64,000 bases of DNA from Planctomycetota bacterium (GCA_017303505.1 JAFLCP010000010.1:19403-83402); one strand, 5' to 3'; positions 1 through 9,920 are shown, counted from the first letter of the stretch. The notes: generated by a model from the sequence alone, not told the origin. Made by a program: numbers and translations.

Positions 1-355
1 CCATAGAGCTTCGCAGCAGCAACTCGATCTCTCGATGCGCCAATTGCTGGGCATTCAAGAGCAGTTTGTGCCAAGAATCATAGGTGTACCGAGACTGGCC
101 GGGATCTGCACCATGCTCCAATAGAATTCGAACCACTTCGACGTGCCCCGCTTCGACAGCGCGGTGAATGGGAAACTGATACCAATACTGTGCATTGACC
201 AACCGTCGATCTTTTTTCAGCAATGACAACACGGACGCAACATCACCCTTGGCGGCTGCATCGAACAGCGCCCAGGCATCATCGCCGTCTAGGATGTCAA
301 CTCCGTAGATGTATGCTTTCGTTTTCATCTCGAAAGGTTGTGTTGGTGTATTCAT
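1..355 (-). CDS. Ankyrin-repeat protein, N-terminal part (cut by window edge)
   Basis: Reading leftward from the ATG at 355-353, the frame stays open to the window edge (118 codons seen). After a short N-terminus it shows two ankyrin-type units: DAAAKGDVASVLSLLKKDR, then PIHRAVEAGHVEVVRILLEH followed by GADP. These match the ankyrin consensus (xxPLHxAxxxGHxxVVxxLLxxGADP). Ankyrin repeats mediate protein-protein contacts; no enzymatic function can be inferred. There is no signal peptide, so it is probably cytoplasmic. The C-terminus lies outside the window. The neighbouring gene points the other way, leaving about 160 bp of shared upstream DNA. Confidence 0.8.
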   Translation of the reverse strand, partial: MNTPTQPFEMKTKAYIYGVDILDGDDAWALFDAAAKGDVASVLSLLKKDRRLVNAQYWYQFPIHRAVEAGHVEVVRILLEHGADPGQSRYTYDSWHKLLLNAQQLAHREIELLLRSSM

Positions 356-521
356 GGCTCAACCTCTTTCTGTTGCTGGATTCTAGCACGAAGGAGGTGT
401 GTCGTTGTGGTTTTTGACCGTTATTGTGAACTGCTTCAAAATGCAGCCTTTCCATTTTTGCTTCGACTCACGATAATCCCTGCAATGGCAGAACTCTCAA
501 TCTTTGTTTGGGATAACGAGC

Positions 522-2426
522 GTGATCAATCTGAAAGTTATTGCTGTATTCTTGAGTATTCTTGCGACGATGTGGGGAGCTGCAAATGCTCAGCAGTCCG
601 ATAGAGCGACGTCAAATCAAGAAAACGGAGCTCAAACGGTTGAAAAGCGAACTGCTTCAATTGCTTTGTCAGTGGACTCAGGCTCCCAAGTGGTAGATGT
701 TTATTTGTTCGCAGGTCAGTCGAATATGCAAGGGATCGGAAGGATTGCTGATCTGCCGGTAAGTGTTCCAAAGAAAATTCCTTTCACCTACTTTTGGAAC
801 CAGCAGGAATTTGAGCCATTAGTTTTATCGAAGACCAAAGTTTCGACCAGGCTTACGGAGTTTGGACCTGAAGTTGGTTTTGCTTTGGCTACTGCACGGG
901 CTCATCAATTAGTGTATATCGTCAAATACTATGCCAGCGGGATGCCTTTGCACTCGGGCTGGGACGGAAACAATTGGATCGGTGACGAGGGGGCACCTGG
1001 GCGTCGCAATTTCTACCCTGGCAAAAATCAAGGGGACACGAATATGGGAAGACTCTACATCGCGATGCGAAAGGAATTTCTCAATGCTATACAGAGTCTA
1101 AAAAATGCTGGCGTAACCCCAAAGGTTCGCGGCATAATTTGGATGCAAGGCGAACAAGACTCGAAGCAACAAGTGTCTGCATCGAACTATGCTGCCAACC
1201 TCAAGTTGCTGCGACAGAGACTGGCCGAAGACTTGAATGTTGCGGAGGACTTACCCATGGTGTTTGGACAAGTCCTGCCACACGATCCACCTTTAGAACG
1301 CTTTACCCATCGCGATGAAATTCGAGCTCAGATGGCTGCTAGTGACTTTCGATCTGGTAAGCCGGAAGCGATGAACAATACGGTGATGGTTTCAACCGAC
1401 GGACTCTCTCTTCTACCAGATACTGTTCACTATGATGCTGCCGGACAGCTTGAATTAGGAACGCAATTTGGCAAAGCGATGAAGGGGCTGTGCCGAACTA
1501 GTTTACGTGTTATGACGTTCAACATACTGCAAGCGGGAGGTGAGGCGAGCAACGTGGGTTTCAATAACTCGTCTTTTGACGGCTCGCGGATGGATGAGCT
1601 TGCCGCTGTCATTCGCTTGGCTAATGCGGATGTTGTCGGCGTGCAAGAAGATTGTACGTCCGACGATTTACTGCGAGAGCTCGGAGATCCATGGTATCGA
1701 GTCGGTTCCATCTATTCGCGCTTGCCACTTACAAAGGTGAGTGTCGAACCTTACCTAACTGTTGCAAAAGTGGAGCTCACCAAAGAGCGTTCCGTGACGA
1801 TCGTGAATTGTCATTGGTTTCCGCCAAAGAATGGATACGGTCCCGATTTGGCGCAGGCGGAGCTTCGAGCGCAGTCGGATCTTTCAGATGCCAGCGGTAT
1901 TGCGCACAGGATTATCGAAAAATGTGCGGTTCCTCAAGGGCCAAGTGGTTATGAAGCAACGGTGCAACCAATTGAGAAGGCAATGGAGAATCAAGAGGCA
2001 GTTATCTTAACCGGAGACTTCAACGAGCCCAGTCATCTTGATTGGACCGAGCGGTATGCCAAGGAGGGGACGGATCGCTGGGTCGTGAATCCAACCGGAA
2101 AACCCCTTCGGTTTGCGATTGATTGGCCTGGCTCAAAGAGGTTAGCTTCGATAGGCATGCAGGATAGTTATCGTGCAATACATCCCAATGAAGTTGAACG
2201 CCTGGGAGTTACTTGGACGCCTCCCTATCCGGAGAAGGCGCCTGGTCGTCGCAACTACGGCGATCAAGTGCTTGATCGAATCGATCGAGTGTACCATGCG
2301 GGCACCATGCTTTATCCAGTTGCGGCAGAGGTGGTCGGAGAGGCTACTTCGACTTCAGATATTGTGTTTCCTGGTCGCTGGCCCTCCGATCATCGGGCTG
2401 TCGTCATTAACTTTCGTATTGAATGA
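522..2426 (+). CDS. Secreted SASA-type carbohydrate esterase fused to an endonuclease/exonuclease/phosphatase domain
   Basis: A signal peptide (about residues 1-23, ending GAANA) precedes a SASA/DUF303 SGNH-hydrolase domain: nucleophile block VYLFAGQSNMQG near residue 65, then a second block IIWMQGEQDS and a late DTVHYD block supplying the His. From about residue 327 an endonuclease/exonuclease/phosphatase (EEP) domain follows: RVMTFNIL, VVGVQED (metal-binding Glu), LTGDFNEPS (Asp and Asn) and a final PSDHRAV. SASA enzymes remove acetyl groups from sugars; EEP domains cleave phosphodiesters or phosphomonoesters. The true substrates cannot be read from the sequence. The start is uncertain: GTG at 522 gives a clean signal peptide, while TTG at 504 would add six residues. 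The protein is presumably exported. No operon partner is evident. Confidence 0.82.
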   Translation: MINLKVIAVFLSILATMWGAANAQQSDRATSNQENGAQTVEKRTASIALSVDSGSQVVDVYLFAGQSNMQGIGRIADLPVSVPKKIPFTYFWNQQEFEPLVLSKTKVSTRLTEFGPEVGFALATARAHQLVYIVKYYASGMPLHSGWDGNNWIGDEGAPGRRNFYPGKNQGDTNMGRLYIAMRKEFLNAIQSLKNAGVTPKVRGIIWMQGEQDSKQQVSASNYAANLKLLRQRLAEDLNVAEDLPMVFGQVLPHDPPLERFTHRDEIRAQMAASDFRSGKPEAMNNTVMVSTDGLSLLPDTVHYDAAGQLELGTQFGKAMKGLCRTSLRVMTFNILQAGGEASNVGFNNSSFDGSRMDELAAVIRLANADVVGVQEDCTSDDLLRELGDPWYRVGSIYSRLPLTKVSVEPYLTVAKVELTKERSVTIVNCHWFPPKNGYGPDLAQAELRAQSDLSDASGIAHRIIEKCAVPQGPSGYEATVQPIEKAMENQEAVILTGDFNEPSHLDWTERYAKEGTDRWVVNPTGKPLRFAIDWPGSKRLASIGMQDSYRAIHPNEVERLGVTWTPPYPEKAPGRRNYGDQVLDRIDRVYHAGTMLYPVAAEVVGEATSTSDIVFPGRWPSDHRAVVINFRIE

Positions 2427-3572
2427 TTGCAAGTTTGTCTCTGCGATCGGGAATAGCGTTCAGGCAACAAGTACAATACGTCACTATATCTGCGAAAAAT
2501 CCTGAAAATCCGCTCGAATCGGGCGTGGATTTAGGCGGATTTCTCGCCAACTTTGGACTCAATTTCGGCACAGAACCTTGAGGGACATTCACGCAAGAAC
2601 TCACTCAAGGTTTCTGTCGCACATTCTCTCGTCTGTTCAGTAGGGAAACAACACTCGCCAATTCCATAGATGATTCTCGGGTGTTGCGAGAGGTTCAATG
2701 AAACAATGGTTGAGCCTTAGTCCGAATCGTGTTTGCAGTGCCATCGCGGTAACTATAGCGAGGAACGCGATCAGCATGTTGAAAACGCGATTACGAAAGC
2801 GGTCTATGTTCAAAACGTCGGTTTTCTACTAAGCCTGATGGGGCTGGTAACGTTGCAGACCAAGGCTAATCAGTTTCAGGCCTGATTCTGGCTATTATTT
2901 CTGATGTTTGATGTCGCTTTTGTTATATAGAATCGAAGGCTTCTCTCGCGTCATCGGATGGAGTTTAGGGTCAGCCATAATGCTTCATGTGGCAATTTGG
3001 TAGGATAAGGGTAAAGAGAGAAGTACGAACTGTGAATGTGGCAAATTTAGCCTGCGAGTGCTACGGCTTGATCTTGTGCGAGCTTTTCACCGCATCTTTG
3101 ACTTAATTAACTGGTGGCATTTGGCCTTACATGGCACAGCAAAGAGACTCATTAGGCATGGTGATGTTTGATGTTAGAACTTTGAAAGGCTACAATATTT
3201 AAGTTCCTGAGAGACTGAGTAATGAAGAATGACTTGTCGAGAAGTATGTTAGCTGTAGCAAGGCGTTTTCGTCGACTTGGTTTGTACTGGAAATGAAACG
3301 GTCGCGCATCATCTCCACTTGTGACCAAATTTCCTCGCTAGGGAACATAAGAAAGAACCTAACTTAAGAATGATCGTTCGATTGAGAATCGAAAGGATTT
3401 TAGTTAGGAGTATTCGAGTCCCTTTAAAGAGAGTCGCGAGCCATACAACTATCGTCCGTTGCTTGCTGCGTCTGCCCATATGTCCTAAGAGCGCTTAACC
3501 CGGTTGATGTCGGGTTGTGATCAAAAGTGACTAGGTGTCGTGTCCTTGGTTCGACCGAAAGCGAAGAACGAA
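2427..3572 (+). other. Long intergenic stretch without a supportable gene
   Basis: About 1.1 kb with frequent stops in all frames and no codon pattern like the flanking genes. The longest plus-strand frame with a normal ATG start (2698) is about 44 codons and resembles nothing I know. I see no tRNA, no clear terminator and no transposase remnant. It may hold regulatory DNA or a fully decayed gene. Confidence 0.5.
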
Positions 3573-5261
3573 ATGATCTCCCCGTTTCAATGCACTTGCA
3601 CTTCAAGAATCATATTCTTAGTGGTTTGCGCTTTGGCAGTATGTTCAAGCGGATCCGCGGAGGATCAATGGAGTAAAGGTTCTGCAGGCGAGTCCTGGGA
3701 TCGAATCAATCGCCTACAGAGCGTGGGACGAAGAGCTCACACTAGATCTAACTTCGTCGTTACCTGTACCAAAAGTGAGTCTGCCGTAGAACGTGCTGCG
3801 GCCGTATGTTGGATTGCGCGGACGGGTAGCTTTGCACATGTTGAGGACTTGAAGGCTCTCTTGAACGATCCGTCGCCTACTGTGCGTCGTCTGGCATGGC
3901 TCGCTTTATTGAATCTTCCAGATGTAAATGCCGCAAAGATCGTGCTATGGGCAATAGAGACGAAAGAAATGTTGCCGCCTGTTGATGAAGATCAATATGG
4001 CGGTATAGGGGCTGAGATTGACGACCTCGTACGCATCTGTCAGGAGTCGTTTGTCGAGCGATATAACTGGATTGCTGGAATAGCAAACCGCGACGAATGG
4101 ATTGATCGCCACCTCAAAGATTTGACGAACAGTAATAGCGTCCAGATAGAACTCAAGTGCTCCATTGTGGACGCGACAGAATATCTTTTGTTTTCCGTGA
4201 CGCCTGATACCAATGTTATTTTTCAAGCGTTTTTGAGCGAACCAATTGAAGTGGAAACGGCCGCCCAGAGGGCTTGGTCGGATTTAAGTCCCTATGCAAG
4301 AGTTGTCGTTCAGGACCTTGAATTACTTCACGTTGAACTTATGGACAATGAGAATGCAACGGAGGAGTTTCCTCCCGGTGTTTACGCTGTATCCTTCCAA
4401 CCCACTGGGAAGTTTGAGCCATCGCCTTTAGAGCGATTTCCGTTTTACGTTCGCATTCAACGGTCCAGCGTCCAGGAGCAGGAAATTCAAGAGTTACTCG
4501 AAAAGCCATTGAACAGTCAGGCAGTGAAACGGCTCGGTCGACTACGGGCTCAAGCGGCAGTGCCTTCTCTGATTGAGCACTTCGTATCCAGTACAGGGTG
4601 TGAGCAATTTCTTACCGGAAAATCCCTTGCATTGATCGGTGATGCTCGGGCGACGAAGGCGTTTCTCAATGTTCACCATCTTTCGTGTGACGATACGAGT
4701 TCTAGTTCTCATTCTCTAATACAAATGCTGGATCCCAAAGCCAAGCGAATCTGCAGTGAAGCAATACTTGAGATGGGCACCGCATTGTTGGACAACTGGG
4801 AATCGACTCTCTCGACAGACAATCGATGGAGAGAAATTTTTCGAGTTGCACAGGCTTTCTATAACTGCGAGCGACCGTTGAGGGCCGAACAAAGCGAGAT
4901 CGGTGCCGAGTTGGCTTCTCGCCTGGTCGAGCAAGGCCGTTCCCTTGTCGGTGATGAGCGCCAAGTTCACCTCTATTTGACGAGCGAATACCTTGTTGCC
5001 TATCTCGGTGGTGACTCCACACTCATTGTTGAATGGGTTCGTGCCAACAGGGAAGATCCCGAATTGATTCTCGCATTTCTCAGAGAGTTCTTGTGGAGTT
5101 CCCGCATGGAAGCAACTGGATTCGAATACAGTAGGCAATGTTTACAGGAATTGGAGAAAGAGATTTTGCAATGGAGAACATCGGCATCCCTTAACGAAGA
5201 TCAAAAAAACAGACTAGACAAAGAAATTTCTCATCTTCAGTCTAAAAGAAGTCCGCGGTAA
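3573..5261 (+). CDS. Secreted HEAT-like repeat protein of unknown function
   Basis: A signal peptide (RIIFLVVCALAVCSSGSAED region) is followed by an alpha-helical protein. Residues about 70-135 contain HEAT/armadillo-like helices (ERAAAVCWIARTG, VEDLKALLNDPSPTVRRLAW, LALLNLPDVNAAKIVLWAI), and a second set lies near residues 330-370 (VKRLGRLRAQAAVPSLIEHF). The centre is beta-rich and unassigned (a possible carbohydrate- or protein-binding region ending in FPFYVRIQ). Such repeats act as protein scaffolds; no catalytic motif is seen. I chose the ATG at 3573, preceded by a purine-rich GAAGAACGA, rather than the GTG at 3540, because it puts the signal peptide closer to the N-terminus. No operon partner. 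Confidence 0.7.
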   Translation: MISPFQCTCTSRIIFLVVCALAVCSSGSAEDQWSKGSAGESWDRINRLQSVGRRAHTRSNFVVTCTKSESAVERAAAVCWIARTGSFAHVEDLKALLNDPSPTVRRLAWLALLNLPDVNAAKIVLWAIETKEMLPPVDEDQYGGIGAEIDDLVRICQESFVERYNWIAGIANRDEWIDRHLKDLTNSNSVQIELKCSIVDATEYLLFSVTPDTNVIFQAFLSEPIEVETAAQRAWSDLSPYARVVVQDLELLHVELMDNENATEEFPPGVYAVSFQPTGKFEPSPLERFPFYVRIQRSSVQEQEIQELLEKPLNSQAVKRLGRLRAQAAVPSLIEHFVSSTGCEQFLTGKSLALIGDARATKAFLNVHHLSCDDTSSSSHSLIQMLDPKAKRICSEAILEMGTALLDNWESTLSTDNRWREIFRVAQAFYNCERPLRAEQSEIGAELASRLVEQGRSLVGDERQVHLYLTSEYLVAYLGGDSTLIVEWVRANREDPELILAFLREFLWSSRMEATGFEYSRQCLQELEKEILQWRTSASLNEDQKNRLDKEISHLQSKRSPR

Positions 5262-5414
5262 AGGTTGTGTGGCGATGCCGAGATTAGGGTTCCAGTGATT
5301 CGATCATTGTCCATCGGCGTTTAAGGCTTAGTCTGCTCTTGGGCGAAAATTCTTCTAATGGCATCAGACTAGACAAACAGCTTTCAAACAAAGATCGCGG
5401 CGTTATCATCGAAT

Positions 5415-6539
5415 CTAATTCAAGGGCGTATAAGCTCCGGGACGTGTTGGCGGGAGACGGCCAGCGTCGATCATGTTGAAAGTCAATTGACAATTGAGTG
5501 GAAGAGATTTCGAACTCACTAGATCCAAGACCCAAGCGCCAGGACAAATAACCAAGCGTCGTTCTGGACAGCAAATACAGATCATACTTTCTGTACTGCG
5601 GTATTTAAGGCGGCGCCATTCCCATTCCAAGTCGTTGCAGAAGCACTGTCCAAGTTCTGCACCAAGCTCTATTGCGAGATCAGTCTTTATTACTTCAGTC
5701 AACTTCCCTTTGCGGCGAACCTTTTCAATCTCGGCCTCTACTAGTTCCAATCGCCATATGACGTTAGTTGACTTCGTTATTCCAAGTCGCTTTTCAGCAG
5801 ATTGGAGAATCTGTTTCAATTCGCGCGAGTCTTCAGGACTCAACGCATCGTCAGATACCTTCGACGTTTTCCTTTTCTCCGTAATCGCAGGGGCTTTTCT
5901 CTCATAGCTAGAAGGATCAAAGACGTTGTCTTTGGCCAAGCGTTTGAATATGGGATGGTCCAATAATGTGCCAGACCTCGCCAGGAACCGGAGTATCACG
6001 GCGAATTTCTTTGTCCGATAAATTCGGATGATCTCTCCTTTGGAAAGTGCAAACGCGTTGCAATCCCATTCTGCCCCAAAGGTCTTGATTTTCAACATTC
6101 TTTCGTCAAAAATCTGCACATCAGCAATTTTCTGTGGCCGGCTCTTTCGTCCTCTTGTATTCCATTCGATCCGGTCGGCCAATTTACTTGCACCGCTGGT
6201 TAGTTTGTAGATTTCAACCGAAGTAATTTCGCATTGTCCCAGGGCGCCTCTAAATCGCAGAAGAACGTTGCTCCGACGGATTTTGCCGTACCGTCCCAAA
6301 CAATGTGGTTTAACCGCCACCTATGTGCGTTCTTAATGGAAAGGCAGCCCATGTTGAATTGCTGCGCTAATGCCGCATCTTGGAGATCAGAACTTCCTTG
6401 CATCTCTGCCGCTTCGATGGGAGAGTGTGTATTGGCTTTTAGGATCCAAAATCATTGCTGCTAGATTAGCACAGATGTTGATTGAGAAAAATAAGGCATT
6501 GGCGAGAGTTATCACTGTCGCCAATAGAACAAGAGTCAT
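5415..6539 (-). pseudogene. Decayed or frameshifted membrane-anchored protein, unknown family
   Basis: Three consecutive minus-strand frames look like pieces of one gene. It starts at ATG 6539 with a hydrophobic segment (MTLVLLATVITLANALFFSI), shifts frame near 6450 into a segment containing HRWRLNHIVWDGTAKSVGAT and CDLEAPWDN, and shifts again near 6240 into a long open frame (EITSVEIYKLTSG onward) that runs to 5415. That last frame has a charged linker and ends in a compact domain (IELGAELGQCF, WEWRRL, RRLVICPGAWV, LTFNMIDAG), which I do not recognise by name. If taken alone, the last frame would be a 301-aa protein from GTG 6320, but its first residues look like out-of-frame sequence. The start overlaps the preceding small gene by an ATGA, so the two formed an operon. 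Confidence 0.5.
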
Positions 6540-6765
6540 CCATTTATGGGTTTCACGTTACCGTATTCCTTGCCAAGCAAATAGCGATAGCTGTTTTCAG
6601 GCTTCGGTCTGTGGGCCCAGATCGAGATCCCGTTGGAAAGCTGGATCTCTGCGAATTTTCAATATCGGGGAACAACCGCGAACAGGTACCTAGATGTGAT
6701 TGCTGGTCCTCTTCGAGTTCAAATCGTACAATAAAGTCTGACGGGATAGCACGCAAAGTCTGCAT
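6536..6765 (-). pseudogene. Small decayed gene upstream of the frameshifted membrane protein
   Basis: From ATG 6765 the minus strand encodes MQTLRAIPSDFIVRFELEED, then appears to shift frame. It continues as YLFAVVPRY, a TGA, and a convincing stretch FAEIQLSNGISIWAHRPKP with ENSYRYLLGKEYGNVKPING before its stop. That stop (TGA 6538-6536) overlaps the ATG of the next gene in an ATGA. One frameshift and one nonsense codon within about 75 codons indicate a pseudogene or a locally bad sequence. No family recognised. The start lacks an obvious Shine-Dalgarno sequence. Confidence 0.45.
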
Positions 6766-6793
6766 CGAAGCGTTAACAAGCAATTGGTTTATA

Positions 6794-7357
6794 ATGACGA
6801 CATCAAAAGATAACCTAACATCCACCAGCAAGTTTCTCAGTCTTGTTCTCCGGCATCGGCCGGAAATCGTTGGAATGCAACTTGATCCCGAAGGGTGGTT
6901 GGCCATCGATGAACTTATCGAAAACGCGAATCGTCGAGGAAATCAACTTTCACTGGAACTGTTGCATGAAGTTGTGGCGTCCTGCGAAAAGAAACGGTTC
7001 GCGCTCAGCGAGGATGGACTCCGAATTAGAGCCAATCAAGGACATTCCGTTCCTGATATTGAGCTCAATCTTGAACCAGTGGTACCTCCAGCTTTGCTCT
7101 ATCATGGAACGGTAGCGAAATTCTTGGGAAGTATTCATAAGCAGGGACTTCTCAAACGCTCGCGCAATCATGTGCATTTGTCTGCAGATGTCGAAACGGC
7201 CGAGAAGGTTGGAGCACGGCGTGGCGAACCTGTTATTCTCATCATCCAAGCCGCTACGATGTATGACAACGGGCATGCTTTCTATCTGGCCGCGAACGGA
7301 GTTTGGTTGACGGATAGTGTGCCGGTGCCCTTCATCGAGTTTCCAGAGTCCGAGTGA
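6794..7357 (+). CDS. kptA: RNA 2'-phosphotransferase, Tpt1/KptA family
   Basis: The 187-aa product matches the usual length of KptA. It opens with SKFLSLVLRHRPE (Arg20-His21 are the first two residues of the family's Arg-His-Arg-Arg catalytic set). It continues with LDPEGWLAIDELI, RFALSEDGLRIRANQGHS (third catalytic Arg in IRANQGHS), LYHGT, HVHLS and RRGEPVILII (fourth Arg). The family uses NAD+ to move a 2'-phosphate from RNA, releasing ADP-ribose-1'',2''-cyclic phosphate. In eukaryotes this finishes tRNA splicing; the bacterial substrate is not settled. The frame is open further upstream, but that part is antisense to a decayed gene, so ATG 6794 is the better start. It stands alone, with no tRNA-ligase gene beside it. 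Confidence 0.93.
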   Translation: MTTSKDNLTSTSKFLSLVLRHRPEIVGMQLDPEGWLAIDELIENANRRGNQLSLELLHEVVASCEKKRFALSEDGLRIRANQGHSVPDIELNLEPVVPPALLYHGTVAKFLGSIHKQGLLKRSRNHVHLSADVETAEKVGARRGEPVILIIQAATMYDNGHAFYLAANGVWLTDSVPVPFIEFPESE

Positions 7358-7887
7358 AGGTCTTTCTGTTTTGCCGATCACAAGCTGACTAGTCGCATAG
7401 CGAGTGATGATTGGAGTTGTGGGAGAAAGTTTTGGCTGCTCGGTTTGCCTGAGCCAAGCCCATGACGCAAAACATTTTTCGTTTTCACTTCGCGATGTAT
7501 ATGTAGCGGAGGTCTCGAACCTTCTTCTGTTTTGCTGGGAAAATTGTGTCCTCAAGCCAGATGCCGAAGAGGCTCGCCAAGACATCTCGACACAACATGG
7601 CCCATATGCCCCGCTGGTAACGTCACTGAGAATTGTCGCGAAACCCATTGCTTAAGTGATGGTCCATCGACTCCGCCGGGCTCGTTCTCTTGTAAAAAGC
7701 CAACAGACCAGCATTTGCCATTGCATCGCAAAATCACGAGTTTACTCGCAGATATACTACACGCGTGACGACGTTAAAGGTCCGAACGCGATGTGGCGCA
7801 GAGTATCGTAGAGTTCGGCATGCCTTGAAGCAAATGTAGTCGTCGTACTTTTCGTTATCGTTTGCACAGACAACACGAAGGGTGTCC
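7358..7887 (+). other. Intergenic stretch, nothing supportable
   Basis: About 530 bp between kptA and the PQQ-like gene. Short open frames occur on both strands (for example 7404-7655 plus) but have no recognisable motif or ribosome binding site. A small AGGT/ACCT stem near 7510-7525 has a tRNA-like loop but no accompanying acceptor or anticodon arms. Confidence 0.4.
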
Positions 7888-9645
7888 ATGGACCCAACCA
7901 ACCCGCAATCAACCACTGTAAATGGTTCGGGCAACGGCGCTCGACTTTGGCCGACATTACTGGTCGTTCTGACTCAAGTCGGCTTAGTCACAATCTGGAT
8001 TTCACCATCGAACGAAAACTTGTTTCGCTTGATGTTGATGACTTTAGGAGCGCTCCTCTGTTCGTTCATGTTCATGATCCTGCTCGTCTTTGCCAGTCGG
8101 CTCACTTGGCGAGTAAGTCTACTGACGATTTTGGCCATCGTGATTTTGGGAATCATCTCAGGAATTTGTGCTGCACCTTTTACGGCCATCGCTTACTTGA
8201 TTTATGGTTTTCCCTTGGCGATGGTGGCGACCTGGATTGGATTGGCACTGACCCATAAACGCAGTGCAAAAAGCCAGATCTTAGGCATGGTTTCTGGAGC
8301 GGCGTTAGTTTGGCTTGGAATGTCGCAAATCCGAATTGAACGAGTGCAATGGTCGTTCTTGCCTGTTGTGGCTCTCCGCTGGCAACCCACTGCCGAAGAG
8401 AAACTTTTGGCTCAGGGGCCGTTCGAAACGCCGAAACTGTCAGAGAATAATGCGCAAGCCGCAGCGTGGTCTGCGGAGCGACTCGAGTGGCCAGGCTTTC
8501 GCGGCTTGCGCGGTGATGGTCGAGTCACCGAACCACTGCCGAAGATGGATTGGCAACAGAAACCTCCCAAAGAACTTTGGCGCCGTCCCGTTGGGCCTGG
8601 TTGGTCTTCGATGTCGGTTGTGTCTGGAAGACTATTCACTCAAGAGCAACGAGGTGGATATGAGTTAGTGTCATGTTACAACGCAGAGACAGGCGAGCCG
8701 GTTTGGCAACACAAGGAACAGAGCCGGTTTGAAGAAATGCAGTCGGGGGCTGGCCCACGAGCGACTCCTACTTTTGCGAACGGTATCATCTATGCCTATG
8801 GGGCTAAGGCTGTACTGATGGCATTGGATGCTACCGATGGAAAGCTGCTTTGGCGTCGTGACTTAATGCTGGAGTTCAATGCGGCTCTACCGATTTGGGG
8901 ATTCTGCACATCTCCTGTTGTTTACGGTGACAACGTTGTTGTCTTTGCCGGCGGAGATGGCGAGAACGGATTCATTGCCTTTGATAAAACAACGGGAGAG
9001 GTTCGCTGGCGAATGAGTGAGCGGGGAATGAACTTTAGTTCTCCGCAATTGATGAAGTTCGGTGAGCAGTCGATGCTGGTGATTAACAAAACTGGAGCGA
9101 CTCTAGGGCTCGACCCGAACAGTGGCAAAGTGCTTTGGCAGCAGGAAACATTCTCTAATGGTAGCCCAGCCATTGTTCAACCACAGCAGTTGAACGATAC
9201 CGGCCTGATTATCCCGTTCGGTGACGATAAAGGAGTTGGGTATATTGAGTTGACTTCAGCGCCAGATGCGAACTGGGGTGTTCAGGAGAAATGGAGGACT
9301 CGCAGTATCAAGCCTTGGTACAATGACTATCTCTATCATGATGGGCATGTGTATGGTTTCGACAAACAGTTTTTTGTTTGCGTTGATACCCAAGATGGCT
9401 CACTAAAGTGGAAGAGTCGAAAGTTTGGCTTTGGCCAAGCAGTGCTTGTTCAATCGACGGGCCAAGTTGTGATGTTATCAGAGGATGGGGAAGTACGTCT
9501 GATCGATGTGTCGCCAGTGGAAAGCAAGCAGCTTGGTAGCGTTCAAGTTCTAAACGACACCTGTTGGAATCATCCCATCATTGCAGGTGGCAGACTTTAT
9601 GTTCGGAACTCGGTGGAGATGGTTTGTTTGGAACTGCCCCAATAG
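7888..9645 (+). CDS. Membrane-anchored PQQ-like beta-propeller protein
   Basis: The N-terminus carries about five hydrophobic segments (residues about 20-160), after which the chain is soluble. From about residue 200 it begins WPGFRGLRGDGR, a motif typical of planctomycete outer-surface PQQ-like proteins, and then runs through propeller blades with repeated DxxxGxxLW signatures: CYNAETGEPVWQHKE, ALDATDGKLLWRRD, AFDKTTGEVRWRM, LDPNSGKVLWQQE and VDTQDGSLKWKS. The fold is an eight-blade PQQ-dehydrogenase-like/BamB-like propeller, but I see no clear catalytic metal or quinone site, so enzyme activity is not implied. GAAGG lies about 6 nt before ATG 7888 and decides the start over the GTG two codons upstream. 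It is monocistronic as far as can be seen. Confidence 0.85.
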   Translation: MDPTNPQSTTVNGSGNGARLWPTLLVVLTQVGLVTIWISPSNENLFRLMLMTLGALLCSFMFMILLVFASRLTWRVSLLTILAIVILGIISGICAAPFTAIAYLIYGFPLAMVATWIGLALTHKRSAKSQILGMVSGAALVWLGMSQIRIERVQWSFLPVVALRWQPTAEEKLLAQGPFETPKLSENNAQAAAWSAERLEWPGFRGLRGDGRVTEPLPKMDWQQKPPKELWRRPVGPGWSSMSVVSGRLFTQEQRGGYELVSCYNAETGEPVWQHKEQSRFEEMQSGAGPRATPTFANGIIYAYGAKAVLMALDATDGKLLWRRDLMLEFNAALPIWGFCTSPVVYGDNVVVFAGGDGENGFIAFDKTTGEVRWRMSERGMNFSSPQLMKFGEQSMLVINKTGATLGLDPNSGKVLWQQETFSNGSPAIVQPQQLNDTGLIIPFGDDKGVGYIELTSAPDANWGVQEKWRTRSIKPWYNDYLYHDGHVYGFDKQFFVCVDTQDGSLKWKSRKFGFGQAVLVQSTGQVVMLSEDGEVRLIDVSPVESKQLGSVQVLNDTCWNHPIIAGGRLYVRNSVEMVCLELPQ

Positions 9646-9854
9646 TTCTGATCCAGGACGGCACGAGACTCTAGGGGAATCAGGTGGCATCGCCTTGGTC
9701 TGCGATCGGAAAAAGCAGCTAGACGCTTCCTCGGCACTCCATGGTTAGATATCGACCCTGCACTACAAGGGGGGATAGGCACAGCTGTTAGCTCCCGTCA
9801 GCTCCCACACTCGAATAGGCCGAGAAAATCGAAAACTTCATCGCTAATTCCAAC

Positions 9855-9870
9855 TTTATTGCGGAGTAAA
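9855..9870 (+). promoter_or_regulatory. Palindromic operator copy 1 upstream of abiEi
   Basis: TTTATTGCGGAGTAAA is a near-palindrome of 16 bp: the outer four pairs are perfect. A second copy lies 66 bp downstream. The flanking A and T bases make it ACTTTA...TAAAGT. AbiEi antitoxins are known to autorepress by binding paired inverted repeats at their promoter, and the two copies fit that arrangement. Confidence 0.65.
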
Positions 9871-9920
9871 GTGTGGCTTTTCAGTAAATCGTGTTGCCCA
9901 AAATTACTAGAAATCCTATA

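Noticed and set aside
7500..7530. tRNA-like T-arm stem on the minus strand
   Set aside because: Only a 4-bp AGGT/ACCT stem with a fitting loop; no acceptor, D or anticodon arms can be drawn around it.
7404..7655. 83-codon plus-strand frame after kptA
   Set aside because: No motif or ribosome binding site; its antisense frame is equally open.
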